Positions 1-8,454 of a DNA stretch of 64,000 nucleotides are shown in pieces. The DNA is taken from assembly GCF_009914765.1 (NCBI RefSeq), contig NZ_WYDS01000017.1, positions 56,255 to 120,254 on the forward strand. Reading direction: 5' to 3'. How positions within the stretch are numbered: position 1 is the first letter of the stretch; the number at the start of each line of letters is the position of its first letter. The translations under genes and the position numbers were made by a program. The notes under the pieces were generated by a model. It made no database searches. It had not been told where the DNA came from and saw only the letters and a list, made by a program, of their open reading frames with translations. Origin of the DNA: Halodesulfovibrio sp. MK-HDV. Lineage in GTDB: Bacteria; Desulfobacterota; Desulfovibrionia; Desulfovibrionales; Desulfovibrionaceae.

Positions 1-2
1 TG

Positions 3-1631
3 AACAAGAAATACCCAAACATCGATATTGTTCCCCCAAAGGTCTTAAGCATTGCCACTGAAGGATTTGACAGCTTTTTGCGCCTGAATGATCTTGGATA
101 TTTGGCAGATGAAGATTTTAAAGACGAGGAAGTTGTAGAAATCTGCCTCAAAGCCAAGCTTCCCGACTGGTTGCAGGGAAAGCTCAGAATTTTCTTAGAG
201 AAAGTGGAAACACCGCTTGCTGTGCGATCGTCAAGTTTGCTCGAAGATGCTCAGTATCAGGCGTATGCGGGCTTGTACTCAACGGTTATGCTCACAAATA
301 CACATCCAGACATTGAGGTTCGTTACGCAGAGCTTTCAACAGCCGTGAAAAAAGTTTATGCATCGACGTTTTTTCAGTCGCCGAAATCTTTTTCACGAAG
401 AGTAAAACTCCGTACTGATGAAGAAAAAATGGGCGTAATTATTCAGGAAGTTATCGGTAGGCGATTTGATGACTATTTCTATCCGGCAATTTCCGGCGTG
501 GCTCAGTCTAAAAACTTCTATCCGTTTGGCAGAATGAAAACAGACGACGGAATCGCGTCTATTGCTATGGGACTTGGTAAAACCGTCATGGACGGCGGGC
601 AGGTGTTCAGATTCTGCCCTAAATGTCCTCATGTTCAACCGCAAGCCGCCAATATGCAGGAGCTGCTCAAGAATTCGCAAAGCACATTCTACAGTCTTTA
701 CATGGGAGATCCTGCCCTTGCGCCTAAGGCAAAAGAACAAGAGGGCGCTCTTGTGCAACGCAGAATCTACAACGCAGAGCCTAACGGACCAATTTCGTAT
801 CTTTCAAGCAGCTACCTTCCGCAGGAAGGAATTATTCGGGACACAGCCTCTATTCCGGGCAGTTCTAAAGTTCTGCTCTTTGCACAGGTGCTGAATCACG
901 GACTCTTCCCGCTTCCAGAAATGCTGAAGGATCTGCTCGAAATGGCTGAAGAGGCAATGGGCGGACCTGTTGAGCTTGAATTTTGTTTGAATATGGACAT
1001 GGACGGCACCAATGCAGAGTTTGCCTTGCTGCAACTACGCCCAATGAGTTCACTGTCTGGGCTCTCAACAGTAAATATAACCAAACAAGAACTTGCTGCT
1101 GCCTTCTGTTATTCAAAGCATGCGCTGGGTAATGCGGAAAGCAACGATGTATATGACATACTCTTTATTCATCCAGATGATTTTGATGTCGCAAAAACTA
1201 TGGAAATTAAGCAAGAACTTTTAGAATTCAATAAGCAAATGCTTCGCGAAGAACGTAAGTACATCCTTATTGGTCCCGGTCGTTGGGGCACATCCGACCG
1301 CTGGCTGGGTGTACCAGTCACATGGAACGATATTTCCGGCGTATCCGCCATAGTGGAAACCTTTACGGAGAACCTACGTGTTGAGCCGTCTCAGGGCTCA
1401 CATTTCTTCCATTGCATCACAACACTGGGCATTAACTACGTTATGGTAACCAACTCCAATGAGGAATTTATCCATTGGGAATGGCTGGCAAACATGCCGG
1501 TGCACCACAAAGGGCAGTTTATAACGCACATACGGTTTGAGTCTCCAATCACTATTAAAGTGGACGGCAGAACTGCAGAATGCGCAATGCTGAGACCAGC
1601 ATCACAGGCTCCCGATGTTCCGATCATATAG
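3..1631 (+). CDS. PEP/pyruvate-binding domain protein, 5' end outside window
   Basis: The reading frame is open from base 3, so the true start lies upstream; 542 codons are visible. The motif LAVRSSSLLEDAQYQAYAGL is typical of the ATP/PEP-pyruvate binding (PPDK N-terminal, ATP-grasp-like) domain of phosphoenolpyruvate synthase and pyruvate phosphate dikinase. Later blocks (GVIIQEVIGRRFDDYFYP, ILIGPGRWGTSDRWLGVPV) resemble stand-alone proteins of this family common in Desulfobacterota. No phosphohistidine swivelling domain or C-terminal TIM barrel follows, so this is not a full PEP synthase. The substrate is unknown; an N-terminal regulatory or receiver domain could lie outside the window. Confidence 0.75.
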   Translation, partial: NKKYPNIDIVPPKVLSIATEGFDSFLRLNDLGYLADEDFKDEEVVEICLKAKLPDWLQGKLRIFLEKVETPLAVRSSSLLEDAQYQAYAGLYSTVMLTNTHPDIEVRYAELSTAVKKVYASTFFQSPKSFSRRVKLRTDEEKMGVIIQEVIGRRFDDYFYPAISGVAQSKNFYPFGRMKTDDGIASIAMGLGKTVMDGGQVFRFCPKCPHVQPQAANMQELLKNSQSTFYSLYMGDPALAPKAKEQEGALVQRRIYNAEPNGPISYLSSSYLPQEGIIRDTASIPGSSKVLLFAQVLNHGLFPLPEMLKDLLEMAEEAMGGPVELEFCLNMDMDGTNAEFALLQLRPMSSLSGLSTVNITKQELAAAFCYSKHALGNAESNDVYDILFIHPDDFDVAKTMEIKQELLEFNKQMLREERKYILIGPGRWGTSDRWLGVPVTWNDISGVSAIVETFTENLRVEPSQGSHFFHCITTLGINYVMVTNSNEEFIHWEWLANMPVHHKGQFITHIRFESPITIKVDGRTAECAMLRPASQAPDVPII

Positions 1632-1891
1632 CAGCGCTCTTCTTTCTAACTGTATTTGTTACTTTTTTGTCCCAATGTTGCAGAAAAGAAACACTGTCGA
1701 CTTTTAACCATTTCTTGCGACCCTCTTTAGCCCTTGATATTAAAGGACTTCCTTTCAGTGTTTTATTTTTGCAACATAGATGAAAACTAAGCACTTGTTA
1801 ATGATGCTTTTTTGCAACCTATGTGAGTGTGCACTATTATAACTCATCCTCGGCAAGGCCTTGGTATTGTGCCTTTTATAAAAAATAAGCT

Positions 1892-1946
1892 CTTTTTGAT
1901 AAAGTTGGCATCACAGTTGCTATATAAAAAGTAGCTTATCAAAAAG
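1892..1946 (+). promoter_or_regulatory. Sigma-54 (RpoN) promoter flanked by an 11-bp inverted repeat
   Basis: TTGGCATCACAGTTGCTAT at 1905-1923 has the invariant GG (1907-1908) and GC (1919-1920) separated by 10 bases, matching TGGCAC-N5-TTGCW. Transcription would start near 1932. The arms CTTTTTGATAA (1892-1902) and TTATCAAAAAG (1936-1946) are perfect reverse complements enclosing the promoter, like an operator pair or a hairpin. Bases 1632-1890 show no convincing gene. Confidence 0.7.
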
Positions 1947-2160
1947 CACATGTGGTATCCTCTAACACTGTGAAATTGTGAGTAACTGCCAACGCTCATT
2001 TCACATCCGATGCCAGTTTACCTAAACTTCCTTTTTCTATTTGGCTGCCCGCTGCGATTGCGCTTGAACGGCGGGAATAATGTCAGATAGCCTGAATGTT
2101 CCACGAATATTTCCTTGCAGAGGCTCTGTAATCGTCATGATTACAGAGCCTCTCTTGGTT
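1932..2160 (+). ncRNA. Candidate sigma-54-dependent structured small RNA
   Basis: The stretch between the sigma-54 promoter and a strong terminator has no plausible coding frame; the longest ATG frame is about 26 codons with no ribosome-binding site. It contains three stem-loops: GTGAAAT/ATTTCAC (1970-1976 with 1998-2004, extended by GAG/CTC), CCCGC/GCGGG (2048-2052 with 2071-2075) and the 15-bp terminator stem. This gives a predicted transcript of about 225 nt. It could instead be a long leader for the gene at 2230, but the terminator argues against that. No known RNA family was recognised. Confidence 0.5.
2119..2160 (+). terminator. Rho-independent terminator of the candidate sRNA
   Basis: A perfect 15-bp stem, AGAGGCTCTGTAATC (2119-2133) with its complement at 2139-2153 and a 5-nt loop, is followed by CTTGGTTTT. 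It lies about 490 bp after the preceding CDS, so it probably ends an intergenic transcript rather than that gene. Confidence 0.7.
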
Positions 2161-2229
2161 TTATAGGTCATATCATCCACCCTTGTTCAATTTGACGATC
2201 AACGTTCTTTTTGAAACAGTGCCACACCC

Positions 2230-2676
2230 ATGATAGATTTTTTCACTCCAGAGCTGGGATACCCTGCTCTATTCCTTCTCAGCTTCCTTGCAGCAACAGT
2301 ACTTCCTCTCGGTTCCGAGTGGTTGCTTGTCGCCATGATAGCCGGTGCTTTTGATCCAACATCAGCTGTACTTGTTGCAACTGCTGGAAACACGCTCGGC
2401 GCATGTACCACCTATGCAATAGGTATCTGGGGCGGAGCATATCTTATCCATCGAATATTACGCATGGATGAGGCTTCACAAGCAAAAGCGCATCGCTACT
2501 ACTCCAAGTGGGGACAGTGGTCGTTGCTTCTATCATGGCTGCCTGTCATTGGAGATCCCCTTTGCCTTGTCGGCGGCATCGCCCGCGTTCGCTTTTCCTT
2601 CTTTCTGCTGCTTGCCCTCATGGGAAAATTTTCCCGCTATGCCGTGCTCGCATGGCTGACTCTGCAGGCAATCTAG
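2230..2676 (+). CDS. YqaA-like membrane protein (SNARE-associated/DedA-type fold)
   Basis: A 148-residue integral membrane protein. The start (MIDFFTPELGYPALFLLSFLAA), the internal TLGACTTYAIGIWGGAY and the WGQWSLLLSWLPVIGDPLCLVGG block match the YqaA family, a short relative of the DedA/VTT (SNARE-associated) membrane proteins thought to be transporters or lipid scramblase-like proteins. Three to four hydrophobic segments are visible. The ATG at 2230 has no clear Shine-Dalgarno sequence, but no better start is seen. It stands alone between the sRNA terminator and a universal stress gene. The exact substrate is unknown. Confidence 0.8.
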   Translation: MIDFFTPELGYPALFLLSFLAATVLPLGSEWLLVAMIAGAFDPTSAVLVATAGNTLGACTTYAIGIWGGAYLIHRILRMDEASQAKAHRYYSKWGQWSLLLSWLPVIGDPLCLVGGIARVRFSFFLLLALMGKFSRYAVLAWLTLQAI

Positions 2677-2840
2677 TTACAAATCCGCATCGTCCCTCTT
2701 CACTTCATTATTCTTTCATCCTGACACGTGAAAATGTTCTCAGGTGATCATGAAAAGACTATACACCTGTGCTCCCTATGTTAGAATGAGCCAAACACCT
2801 TTTCACGTCATTAAATACATTTTACGCGCCGGAGGAAGGT

Positions 2841-3284
2841 ATGCGGACAATCAAGCACATCCTTGTTGCTGTTGACCTTATGGAAGACAGTTCATTTATT
2901 GCAGCATATGCAAAACTTTTTGCGGAAAAACTTAATTCCAAAATAACTGTGGTCTATGCCACACCGCCATTGACCCAATATTTTGGACTATACCTCCCGC
3001 AAGATACCATCGCAAAATTTCATGAAGAATCAGAACAGGGTGCAATACGTGAACTGAAACAATTTGTTAAGAAGCATTTTTCAGGTATGGACGTAGAACA
3101 ACGCCTTGCCAATGGTCATCCACAGGACGTTGTCCTTGGTGTTGCCAAAGAAGGCGGCTACGACCTCATTATAATGGGTACCCATAGCCGCAAAGGTATG
3201 GATAGAATAATGTTCGGCTCTGTCGCCAACCACGTAGTAAAACAGTCAGACATCCCAGTTCTTACGGTTAGACCAGATTTGTAA
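2841..3284 (+). CDS. Universal stress protein UspA family (copy 1)
   Basis: A 147-residue single-domain Usp. It starts MRTIKHILVAVDL, the beta1 strand with the conserved Asp of the nucleotide pocket, and ends with IIMGTHSRKGMDRIMFGSVA, the G-2x-G-9x-G(S/T)-type ATP-binding signature, then a terminal VLTVRPDL strand. A strong ribosome-binding site (GGAGGAAGG) precedes the ATG. A close paralogue follows at 3575, and both lie upstream of cydAB, suggesting an oxygen or energy-stress cluster. These are cytoplasmic proteins that generally bind ATP. The two copies probably arose by duplication. Confidence 0.92.
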   Translation: MRTIKHILVAVDLMEDSSFIAAYAKLFAEKLNSKITVVYATPPLTQYFGLYLPQDTIAKFHEESEQGAIRELKQFVKKHFSGMDVEQRLANGHPQDVVLGVAKEGGYDLIIMGTHSRKGMDRIMFGSVANHVVKQSDIPVLTVRPDL

Positions 3285-3303
3285 CCAGCTGTTTAAAATA
3301 ATT

Positions 3304-3343
3304 AATTCCCCTATCGGCAAAAAACTTTGCCAATAGGGGAATT
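3304..3343 (+). terminator. Hairpin terminator after usp copy 1
   Basis: AATTCCCCTATCGGCAAA (3304-3321) pairs with TTTGCCAATAGGGGAATT (3326-3343) with one mismatch, 20 bp after the stop codon. The following T-run is weak, so efficiency is uncertain. Confidence 0.6.
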
Positions 3344-3406
3344 GTTGTACTATCAAAGGACTATAAGAAATTTTTGTTTTTTGTAGATTTCTGGTTGCAT
3401 TAGAAT

Positions 3407-3430
3407 CATTTTTGGTATTGATTACTATTA
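3407..3430 (+). promoter_or_regulatory. 24-bp motif shared with the cydA upstream region
   Basis: CATTTTTGGTATTGATTAC followed by TATTA matches 22 of 24 bases with 4569-4592 upstream of cydA. Both copies have GGTTGC starting 14 bp before the motif. The ATTGATTACTATTA core loosely resembles a Fur-type box; the regulator is not identified. Confidence 0.4.
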
Positions 3431-3574
3431 ACGACAAAGAAATCACGTCACACGGCTTGTTATCTCCCGACAATGCACACTATCGGGGCATAATCTATAC
3501 AATGCACACAAGACGTATTTTCCGAATCGATATGTAACTCATCCCCGATTTTTAAACATCCTTTGGAGGTCATT

Positions 3575-4027
3575 ATGCGTACTATCAAAAATATCCTCGT
3601 TCCTGTTGATGTAATGGAAGACAACGACTTTTTTGTTGAATATGCAAAACTTATGGCAGAGAAACTTGATGCAAAAATTACTCTGTTATATGCCCGTCCA
3701 CCTCTGGATCGTTTCTATGATGTCTATCTTACTGATGACGTCGTAGAAAAACTTAAAGCAGACTCTAAACAACGCGCCCTAGATGAACTTGAAAAACTTG
3801 CCGAAGACCAGTTGGCAAGCATGGATGTATCCATCAAACTACGCCGTGGTCAGCCTCAGGATTTGATTCTGGAGATGACCGATACTGATGACTACGACAT
3901 GGTCATTATGGGAACACACTGCCGCAAGGGTGTTGAACGCGTACTTTTCGGCTCTGTTGCAAACCGGGTGGTGAAACACTCCAATACTCCTGTCCTAACT
4001 ATCCATCCGGCTGAATGCAAAGGTTAG
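3575..4027 (+). CDS. Universal stress protein UspA family (copy 2)
   Basis: A 150-residue Usp domain very similar to the gene at 2841 (MRTIKNILVPVDVMEDNDFF versus MRTIKHILVAVDLMEDSSF). The ATP-binding signature MGTHCRKGVERVLFGSVANR is near the C-terminus. The ATG at 3575 follows GGAGGT (3565-3570) by 4 nt, so a TTG at 3563 is not the start. It lies upstream of cydAB but is separated from it by a terminator and about 680 bp. It shares a 24-bp upstream motif with cydA, which hints at common control. Confidence 0.92.
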   Translation: MRTIKNILVPVDVMEDNDFFVEYAKLMAEKLDAKITLLYARPPLDRFYDVYLTDDVVEKLKADSKQRALDELEKLAEDQLASMDVSIKLRRGQPQDLILEMTDTDDYDMVIMGTHCRKGVERVLFGSVANRVVKHSNTPVLTIHPAECKG

Positions 4028-4128
4028 TGGCTTACCCCTTCTGCCACTAGAACTCAGCCAGCAGAACAGACATATTACCCGAACAGACGGGTAATAGACT
4101 CATTCTGCAGCTTCGTAGACGAAAAATG

Positions 4129-4180
4129 AAAAGCCCCTTCCTGACCGCTCATTCAGGTAGGGGCTTTTCTATTGCTTTTT
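4129..4180 (+). terminator. Rho-independent terminator after usp copy 2
   Basis: AAAAGCCCCTTCCTGA (4129-4144) pairs with TCAGGTAGGGGCTTTT (4153-4168) with one mismatch, followed by CTATTGCTTTTT. The rest of 4181-4560 is AT-rich with no convincing gene. Confidence 0.8.
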
Positions 4181-4568
4181 GCTCAAATGTACCTTTTTAC
4201 CTATTAATATTATGAGGAAAAAAGTATTATCCGATACGTATACTGTACTCAGATTTGCACAATCAGCTTACGTGCGAATACGGAACTCAATACGCATAAA
4301 TTGGCAACTATGCACACGTCCCCAGAAAAAAAGCATAAGCGCAGCACATAACGCTCGTTAGAGAATACCAGCCCCTATGATGTAACCCCTTACAAAATGG
4401 GACTCTTACGGAGCTTTGTCATCACACAATAATTAAATTTTACACCTCAACACAAAAATAAGCGTATCGTATTTTTTTCGTTACCCAATTTTATGAGAAG
4501 ATGTTAAAAAGGAGCAACAATCAGTTCTCTTTATTAGCGGAAATGCGTTTTTGTGGTTGCCAAAACAA

Positions 4569-4592
4569 CATTTTTAGTATTGATTACCATTA
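4569..4592 (+). promoter_or_regulatory. 24-bp motif upstream of cydA (pair of 3407-3430)
   Basis: CATTTTTAGTATTGATTAC followed by CATTA lies 113 bp upstream of the cydA start. It differs from the copy upstream of usp copy 2 at only two positions and keeps the same GGTTGC element 14 bp before it, so a common regulator or homologous promoter is likely. Confidence 0.4.
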
Positions 4593-4704
4593 CTGAGTGA
4601 CTAACAAGACAATCGTGTGTGTCTTGTTAAAAATATTAAACATTTTTGAGAAACCTTGCGTCCGTTACCTGCTCTGACAGGACGTAGCCGAAGGGGGTTA
4701 ATGT

Positions 4705-6003
4705 ATGGACGTAGTAATGCTGTCCAGAATTCAGTTTGCAGTAACTATTTTCTTTCATTTTATTTTCGTACCGTTAACGCTTGGATTGTCTATACTGCTT
4801 GCCATCATGGAAACCATGTATGTGCGCACCGGTAATGAGATGTACAAGCGCATGGTCAAGTTCTGGGGTAAACTGTTTATCATCAACTTCACCCTTGGTG
4901 TTGTTACAGGTATTACTCTTGAATTCCAGTTCGGTACAAACTGGTCACGTTACTCTGAATACGTGGGTGATATTTTTGGCTCTTTGCTCGCGATTGAAGC
5001 AAGTACCTCTTTCTTCCTGGAATCTACTTTTATTGCTGTATGGTTCTTTGGTTGGAAAAAAGTATCCAAAAAAGTTCACCTTATGTGTATTTGGATTGTT
5101 GCGCTCGCTGCCAACATGTCTGCCTTCTGGATCATCATGGCGAACGCGTTCATGCAGAATCCAATCGGCTACAAACTGGTTAACGGCAAACCGCAGCTTG
5201 ATGATTTTATTGCTGTTATCACAAACCAATACGGAATCGGCATATATGCCCACACCTTAACCTCTTCATGGATGGTTGGTGGTCTCTTCGTAATGGGTAT
5301 TTCCGCATGGCACCTTGCGCGTAAAAACGAAGTTGAATTATTCAAAAGCTCTTTCAAAATGGCTTCTGTATTCTTCTTCATCTTCTCTTTGGGAACAGCA
5401 GCAGCAGGTCACCATCAGGGACAAATCGCAGCTGAATACCAGCCTGCAAAACTGGCAGCTATGGAATCCCACTGGGAAACCGGCACCAACGTTCCTATGT
5501 ACCTGCTGACTTGGCCTAACTCTACCAACACTGGTAACGTTGTTCAGGCTCTGCCAATTCCAGATGCACTTTCTATTCTTGCATACAACAATCCGGATGC
5601 AGAAGTTATCGGCCTGAACGATATTCCAAAAGAAGATCGTCCACCGGTTCTGCCTGTCTTCATCAGCTTCCGTTTGATGGTCGCTTTAGGCTCCTTCTTC
5701 CCGATTCTTGGTTTTGCCTTGTTCTTCTGGCGCAAGAAAATTGAAGAAAAAACGTTTGTTCTTAAAGTGCTTCCTTGGCTTATTCCGCTTCCATACATCG
5801 GTATCATGCTCGGTTGGGCTGTAACTGAAATGGGTCGTCAGCCTTGGATTGTATATAGCATGCTTCGAACCTCAGATGCGGCTTCGCCTATTGAAGCCTC
5901 CATGGTTGTCTGGTCTATTATTGCCTTTACCATCATTTATTCATTCCTTGGTGTGCTGGATATCTACCTGCTGAGGAAGTACGCAATTAAAGGCCCTAAA
6001 TAG
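4705..6003 (+). CDS. cydA: Cytochrome bd quinol oxidase subunit I
   Basis: A 432-residue CydA, the haem-bearing, quinol-oxidising subunit of cytochrome bd, which reduces O2 to water in the cytoplasmic membrane. His18 in FFHFIFVPLTLG matches the haem b595/d ligand, AHTLTSSWMVGG carries the second haem ligand His, and GRQPWIVYSMLRTSDA is the diagnostic GRQPW block. About nine hydrophobic helices are evident. At 432 residues it is shorter than the E. coli enzyme (about 520), consistent with a short Q-loop. AAGGGGG precedes the ATG at 4705. It forms an operon with cydB 43 bp downstream. In a sulfate reducer it probably serves O2 detoxification. Confidence 0.97.
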   Translation: MDVVMLSRIQFAVTIFFHFIFVPLTLGLSILLAIMETMYVRTGNEMYKRMVKFWGKLFIINFTLGVVTGITLEFQFGTNWSRYSEYVGDIFGSLLAIEASTSFFLESTFIAVWFFGWKKVSKKVHLMCIWIVALAANMSAFWIIMANAFMQNPIGYKLVNGKPQLDDFIAVITNQYGIGIYAHTLTSSWMVGGLFVMGISAWHLARKNEVELFKSSFKMASVFFFIFSLGTAAAGHHQGQIAAEYQPAKLAAMESHWETGTNVPMYLLTWPNSTNTGNVVQALPIPDALSILAYNNPDAEVIGLNDIPKEDRPPVLPVFISFRLMVALGSFFPILGFALFFWRKKIEEKTFVLKVLPWLIPLPYIGIMLGWAVTEMGRQPWIVYSMLRTSDAASPIEASMVVWSIIAFTIIYSFLGVLDIYLLRKYAIKGPK

Positions 6004-6046
6004 ACTGGCAGGACAAATCCTACGCAATCAATAGAGAGGTTTTTAT

Positions 6047-7075
6047 ATGACTCTTGAACTTATTTGGTTTTTATTATGGGGAGTCCTCTGGGCCGTCTAT
6101 TTCGTATTAGACGGTTATGATCTTGGACTCGGAACCATCTTCCCGTTCTTTGCTAAAAGCGAACGTGAAAAGCGTGTTCTGTATAATGCAGTGGCACCTT
6201 TCTGGGATGGTAACGAAGTATGGCTGATTGCCGCTGGTGGTATCACCTTCGCAGCATTCCCAAGAGCATACGCCATCATGTTCAGCGCACTTTATGCACC
6301 GCTTTTCATTATCCTGTTTGCACTCATCATGCGTGCTGCAAGTTTTGAGTTCCGTAGTAAAGTTGATTCCGACGGTTGGCGTAAGATGTGGGACGTATTC
6401 CAGTTCCTCGGTAACTTTGTACCGGCTCTGCTTTTCGGTGTAGCTTTTGCCAACATCTTCCAGGGCATTCCTTTCGATGCAGACGGCGTATACTACGGCA
6501 GCATTCTTAAACTGCTCAACGTTTACGGCATCATCGGTGGTCTCTTCTTTGTCATCAACTTTTCAATGCACGGCTCACTGTGGCTGTCCATGAAATCAGA
6601 TGGCGAAATTCATGACCGCGCAATCGTTTATGCAAAAAGATTATGGCCGTTCACTGTAGCTCTGGCTGTTGCATTCCTCGCAGCTACCGGCTTCTACACT
6701 GATTTGTTCGTAAACTACCAGAAAAACGGTATGTTGCTTGTTGTTCCTGCAATCGGCGTAACTGCGCTGCTTATGGTTCGCATCTTCCTTGCCGGTGGTC
6801 GTAATCACCTCGCATGGATCAGCAACGCTATCTCCATCTTCTTTGTGATCATGTTCGGTATTATCGGCATGTTCCCGAAACTGCTGCCTTCCAGTCTTGA
6901 TCCGGCAGCATCTGTAACAATATTCAACGGTGCATCCAGTACCCTCACCCTGCAAATCATGCTCGGCGTTGTGGCTGTGATTATCCCGCTTGTTCTTCTC
7001 TACCAACTCTGGGCTGTAAAACTGCTCATGCACGTTGTAGATGACGAAGTGCTTGATTCTGACGAATCCTACTAG
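6047..7075 (+). CDS. cydB: Cytochrome bd quinol oxidase subunit II
   Basis: A 342-residue polytopic membrane protein. The N-terminus LELIWFLLWGVLWAVYFVLD followed by GYDLGLG is the conserved CydB signature, and VAPFWDGNEVWLIAAGG carries the family's WDGNEVWL block. GAGAGG precedes the ATG. CydB stabilises the CydA haem groups in the heterodimer. Translation follows cydA after 43 bp, and a strong terminator follows 20 bp after the stop, so cydAB is a two-gene operon. No cydX-like ORF was found between the stop and the terminator. Confidence 0.97.
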   Translation: MTLELIWFLLWGVLWAVYFVLDGYDLGLGTIFPFFAKSEREKRVLYNAVAPFWDGNEVWLIAAGGITFAAFPRAYAIMFSALYAPLFIILFALIMRAASFEFRSKVDSDGWRKMWDVFQFLGNFVPALLFGVAFANIFQGIPFDADGVYYGSILKLLNVYGIIGGLFFVINFSMHGSLWLSMKSDGEIHDRAIVYAKRLWPFTVALAVAFLAATGFYTDLFVNYQKNGMLLVVPAIGVTALLMVRIFLAGGRNHLAWISNAISIFFVIMFGIIGMFPKLLPSSLDPAASVTIFNGASSTLTLQIMLGVVAVIIPLVLLYQLWAVKLLMHVVDDEVLDSDESY

Positions 7076-7094
7076 CACTGAGTAAAACGCATTT

Positions 7095-7132
7095 AAAAAG
7101 GCTGCTCTTCGTATGAAGAGCAGCCTTTTTTT
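7095..7132 (+). terminator. Terminator of the cydAB operon
   Basis: AAAAAGGCTGCTCTTC (7095-7110) pairs with GAAGAGCAGCCTTTTT with a GTAT loop and a 7-T tail. It is a perfect stem and may work in both directions. Confidence 0.9.
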
Positions 7133-7164
7133 AGTTGGTGCTTTTGGGGATTGGGTGGGTGTTT

Positions 7165-7215
7165 TTGCCTCCGGCGGCTGGGCTGAAAACTTTGTAAAGT
7201 TTTCCCCCAGACCCG
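7165..7215. repeat. GCCTCCGGCGG intergenic repeat
   Basis: TTGCCTCCGGCGGCTGGG followed by a small AAACTTT/AAAGTTT hairpin and CCCCCAGACCC. It is nearly the same, in reverse orientation, as 48955-49012, and related to elements at 34392, 44704 and 48754. Similar spacer elements are, as I recall, common in Desulfovibrio genomes; the function is unknown. Confidence 0.6.
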
Positions 7216-7312
7216 TTACACTCTCTTCGTCCGTAGAACTCGAAGACTCGTTAACGGACAAAGGCCTTTCAAACTTTTTATTTACGATGTCTTTCTTTTT
7301 TTAAGGTTACCT

Positions 7313-7597
7313 CACGGCTTATGGTTCCTTATCTTTCGTAATGTCTCGTCCTAGAATAAACTTACGCGTAATTGGGTTAACCAGATAGCAGTAGGTAATT
7401 AAAAAAGGGCTGTCCTATTTATGTAGGACAGCCCTTTTTTCACTATTCAAGTCAGTGGAATTAAGCCGCGTGAAAAATTTTTCAACGGGCTTTCTTCGCA
7501 TAATAAAAGTTTTAGGAGATTCTTAAGAAACCCTTTTTCAAAAGGGTTCTTAAGCCGCCGGAGGCTCGTCGAAGACCCGTCGGAGACATCTCATTGA
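7313..7597. repeat. Long intergenic repeat, copy A
   Basis: Shares an ordered series of blocks with 11902-12145: ACCTCACGGCTTATG, a terminator hairpin containing GGCTGTCCT, TCAAGTCAGT, AAGCCGCGTGA, CGCATAATAAAAGT and (C)CGTCGGAGACAT. Both copies lie just 3' of a minus-strand gene. The inner part (7497-7565) also recurs inverted at 34392-34470. Confidence 0.6.
7401..7440. terminator. Bidirectional terminator hairpin inside repeat copy A
   Basis: AAAAAAGGGCTGTCCTA (7401-7417) pairs with TAGGACAGCCCTTTTTT (7424-7440), loop TTTATG. With A and T runs on both sides it could end transcripts from either strand, including the minus-strand gene at 7610-8101. Confidence 0.75.
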
Positions 7598-7609
7598 AAG
7601 GTACGAAAC

Positions 7610-8101
7610 TTAGTTCTTACCACAACATTTTTTGTATTTTTTGCCAGAACCACAAGGGCAAGCGTCGTTACGGCCCACTTTTGGAGCTTCGCGACGGAAG
7701 GTGTCGTGGTTCTGAACCATACCTTCAACGTAGTACCAGTCGTCGCCTTCTTTACGGAAGAAGCTGTGCTCGTGCATTTCCTGTGGTACGCCGCCGAGTT
7801 TGTAGTTAGCAACAAACTCAACTTCGCCAGTAATATCGTTTTCGCCACCATCTTTGGTGCCGAGGATATCAAGACCTGTCCAAGAAATCTTTTCAGACCA
7901 TTCTTTAATTTCTTCTACAGAAAGATCGCCACGCATATCTGGGTGAATAGAAGTACCGAGGTATTCGTAGCTACCAATTGCGTGTGCGGTGTAACGTGAG
8001 CGCATAAGTGCTTCCGCAGTAGGAGCGTGTGCTTTACCGGTAATGATAGGCTCACAACACGCAGAAAACTCAAGGTCGGAACCGCAAGAACATTTTGACA
8101 T
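7610..8101 (-). CDS. YchJ-like SEC-C motif protein (UPF0225)
   Basis: A 163-residue protein with Cys clusters at both ends: [13 protein letters not shown] at residues 4-16 and the SEC-C metal-binding motif [17 protein letters not shown] at the C-terminus, around an NTF2-like core ([11 protein letters not shown] near residue 29). This is the layout of the YchJ/UPF0225 family. The SEC-C motif binds zinc and is also found at the SecA C-terminus, where it contacts SecB and ribosomes; the role of YchJ itself is unknown. AGGAAGAAGT lies just upstream of the ATG. The gene is monocistronic, flanked by a repeat and terminator downstream. Confidence 0.88.
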   Translation of the reverse strand: MSKCSCGSDLEFSACCEPIITGKAHAPTAEALMRSRYTAHAIGSYEYLGTSIHPDMRGDLSVEEIKEWSEKISWTGLDILGTKDGGENDITGEVEFVANYKLGGVPQEMHEHSFFRKEGDDWYYVEGMVQNHDTFRREAPKVGRNDACPCGSGKKYKKCCGKN

Positions 8102-8454
8102 GACTTCTTCCTATATATCTATTTAAAATTTTTAGTATATTTGCATTTGTAATATTTAAAAAAACACGTCTGCAACAAGTAACCATGTATTCTGAAGTAA
8201 GATAACGCATGTGCAGAGTCGTCAGCTACAGTTTTCAAGATAGTTACAGCATGCTGCTGAGTGGGTACAACATTCAAAATAGTCTGGCAAGGTAACTATA
8301 CTTAACTAGAATAATTAACATCTTATAATAGCATCTATACTTGATTACTGTGATATTTTCACGCAAGTACTCTTTAGAGCTTTTATATCCAAAGTATAAA
8401 GGCCAAACTATACGGCGCACCCAACCCCTTTAATCATTATGGGACGATTGCATC
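8102..8454. other. Divergent intergenic region, no gene seen
   Basis: This 353-bp AT-rich spacer separates the divergently transcribed ychJ-like and PilZ genes and probably holds both promoters. I found no convincing ORF, RNA or strong palindrome in it. Confidence 0.6.

Noticed and set aside
4625..4642. TGTTAAAAATATTAAACA upstream of cydA as a possible Rex box
   Set aside because: The spacing between half-sites is wrong for Rex and two symmetric pairs mismatch; AT-richness explains it.
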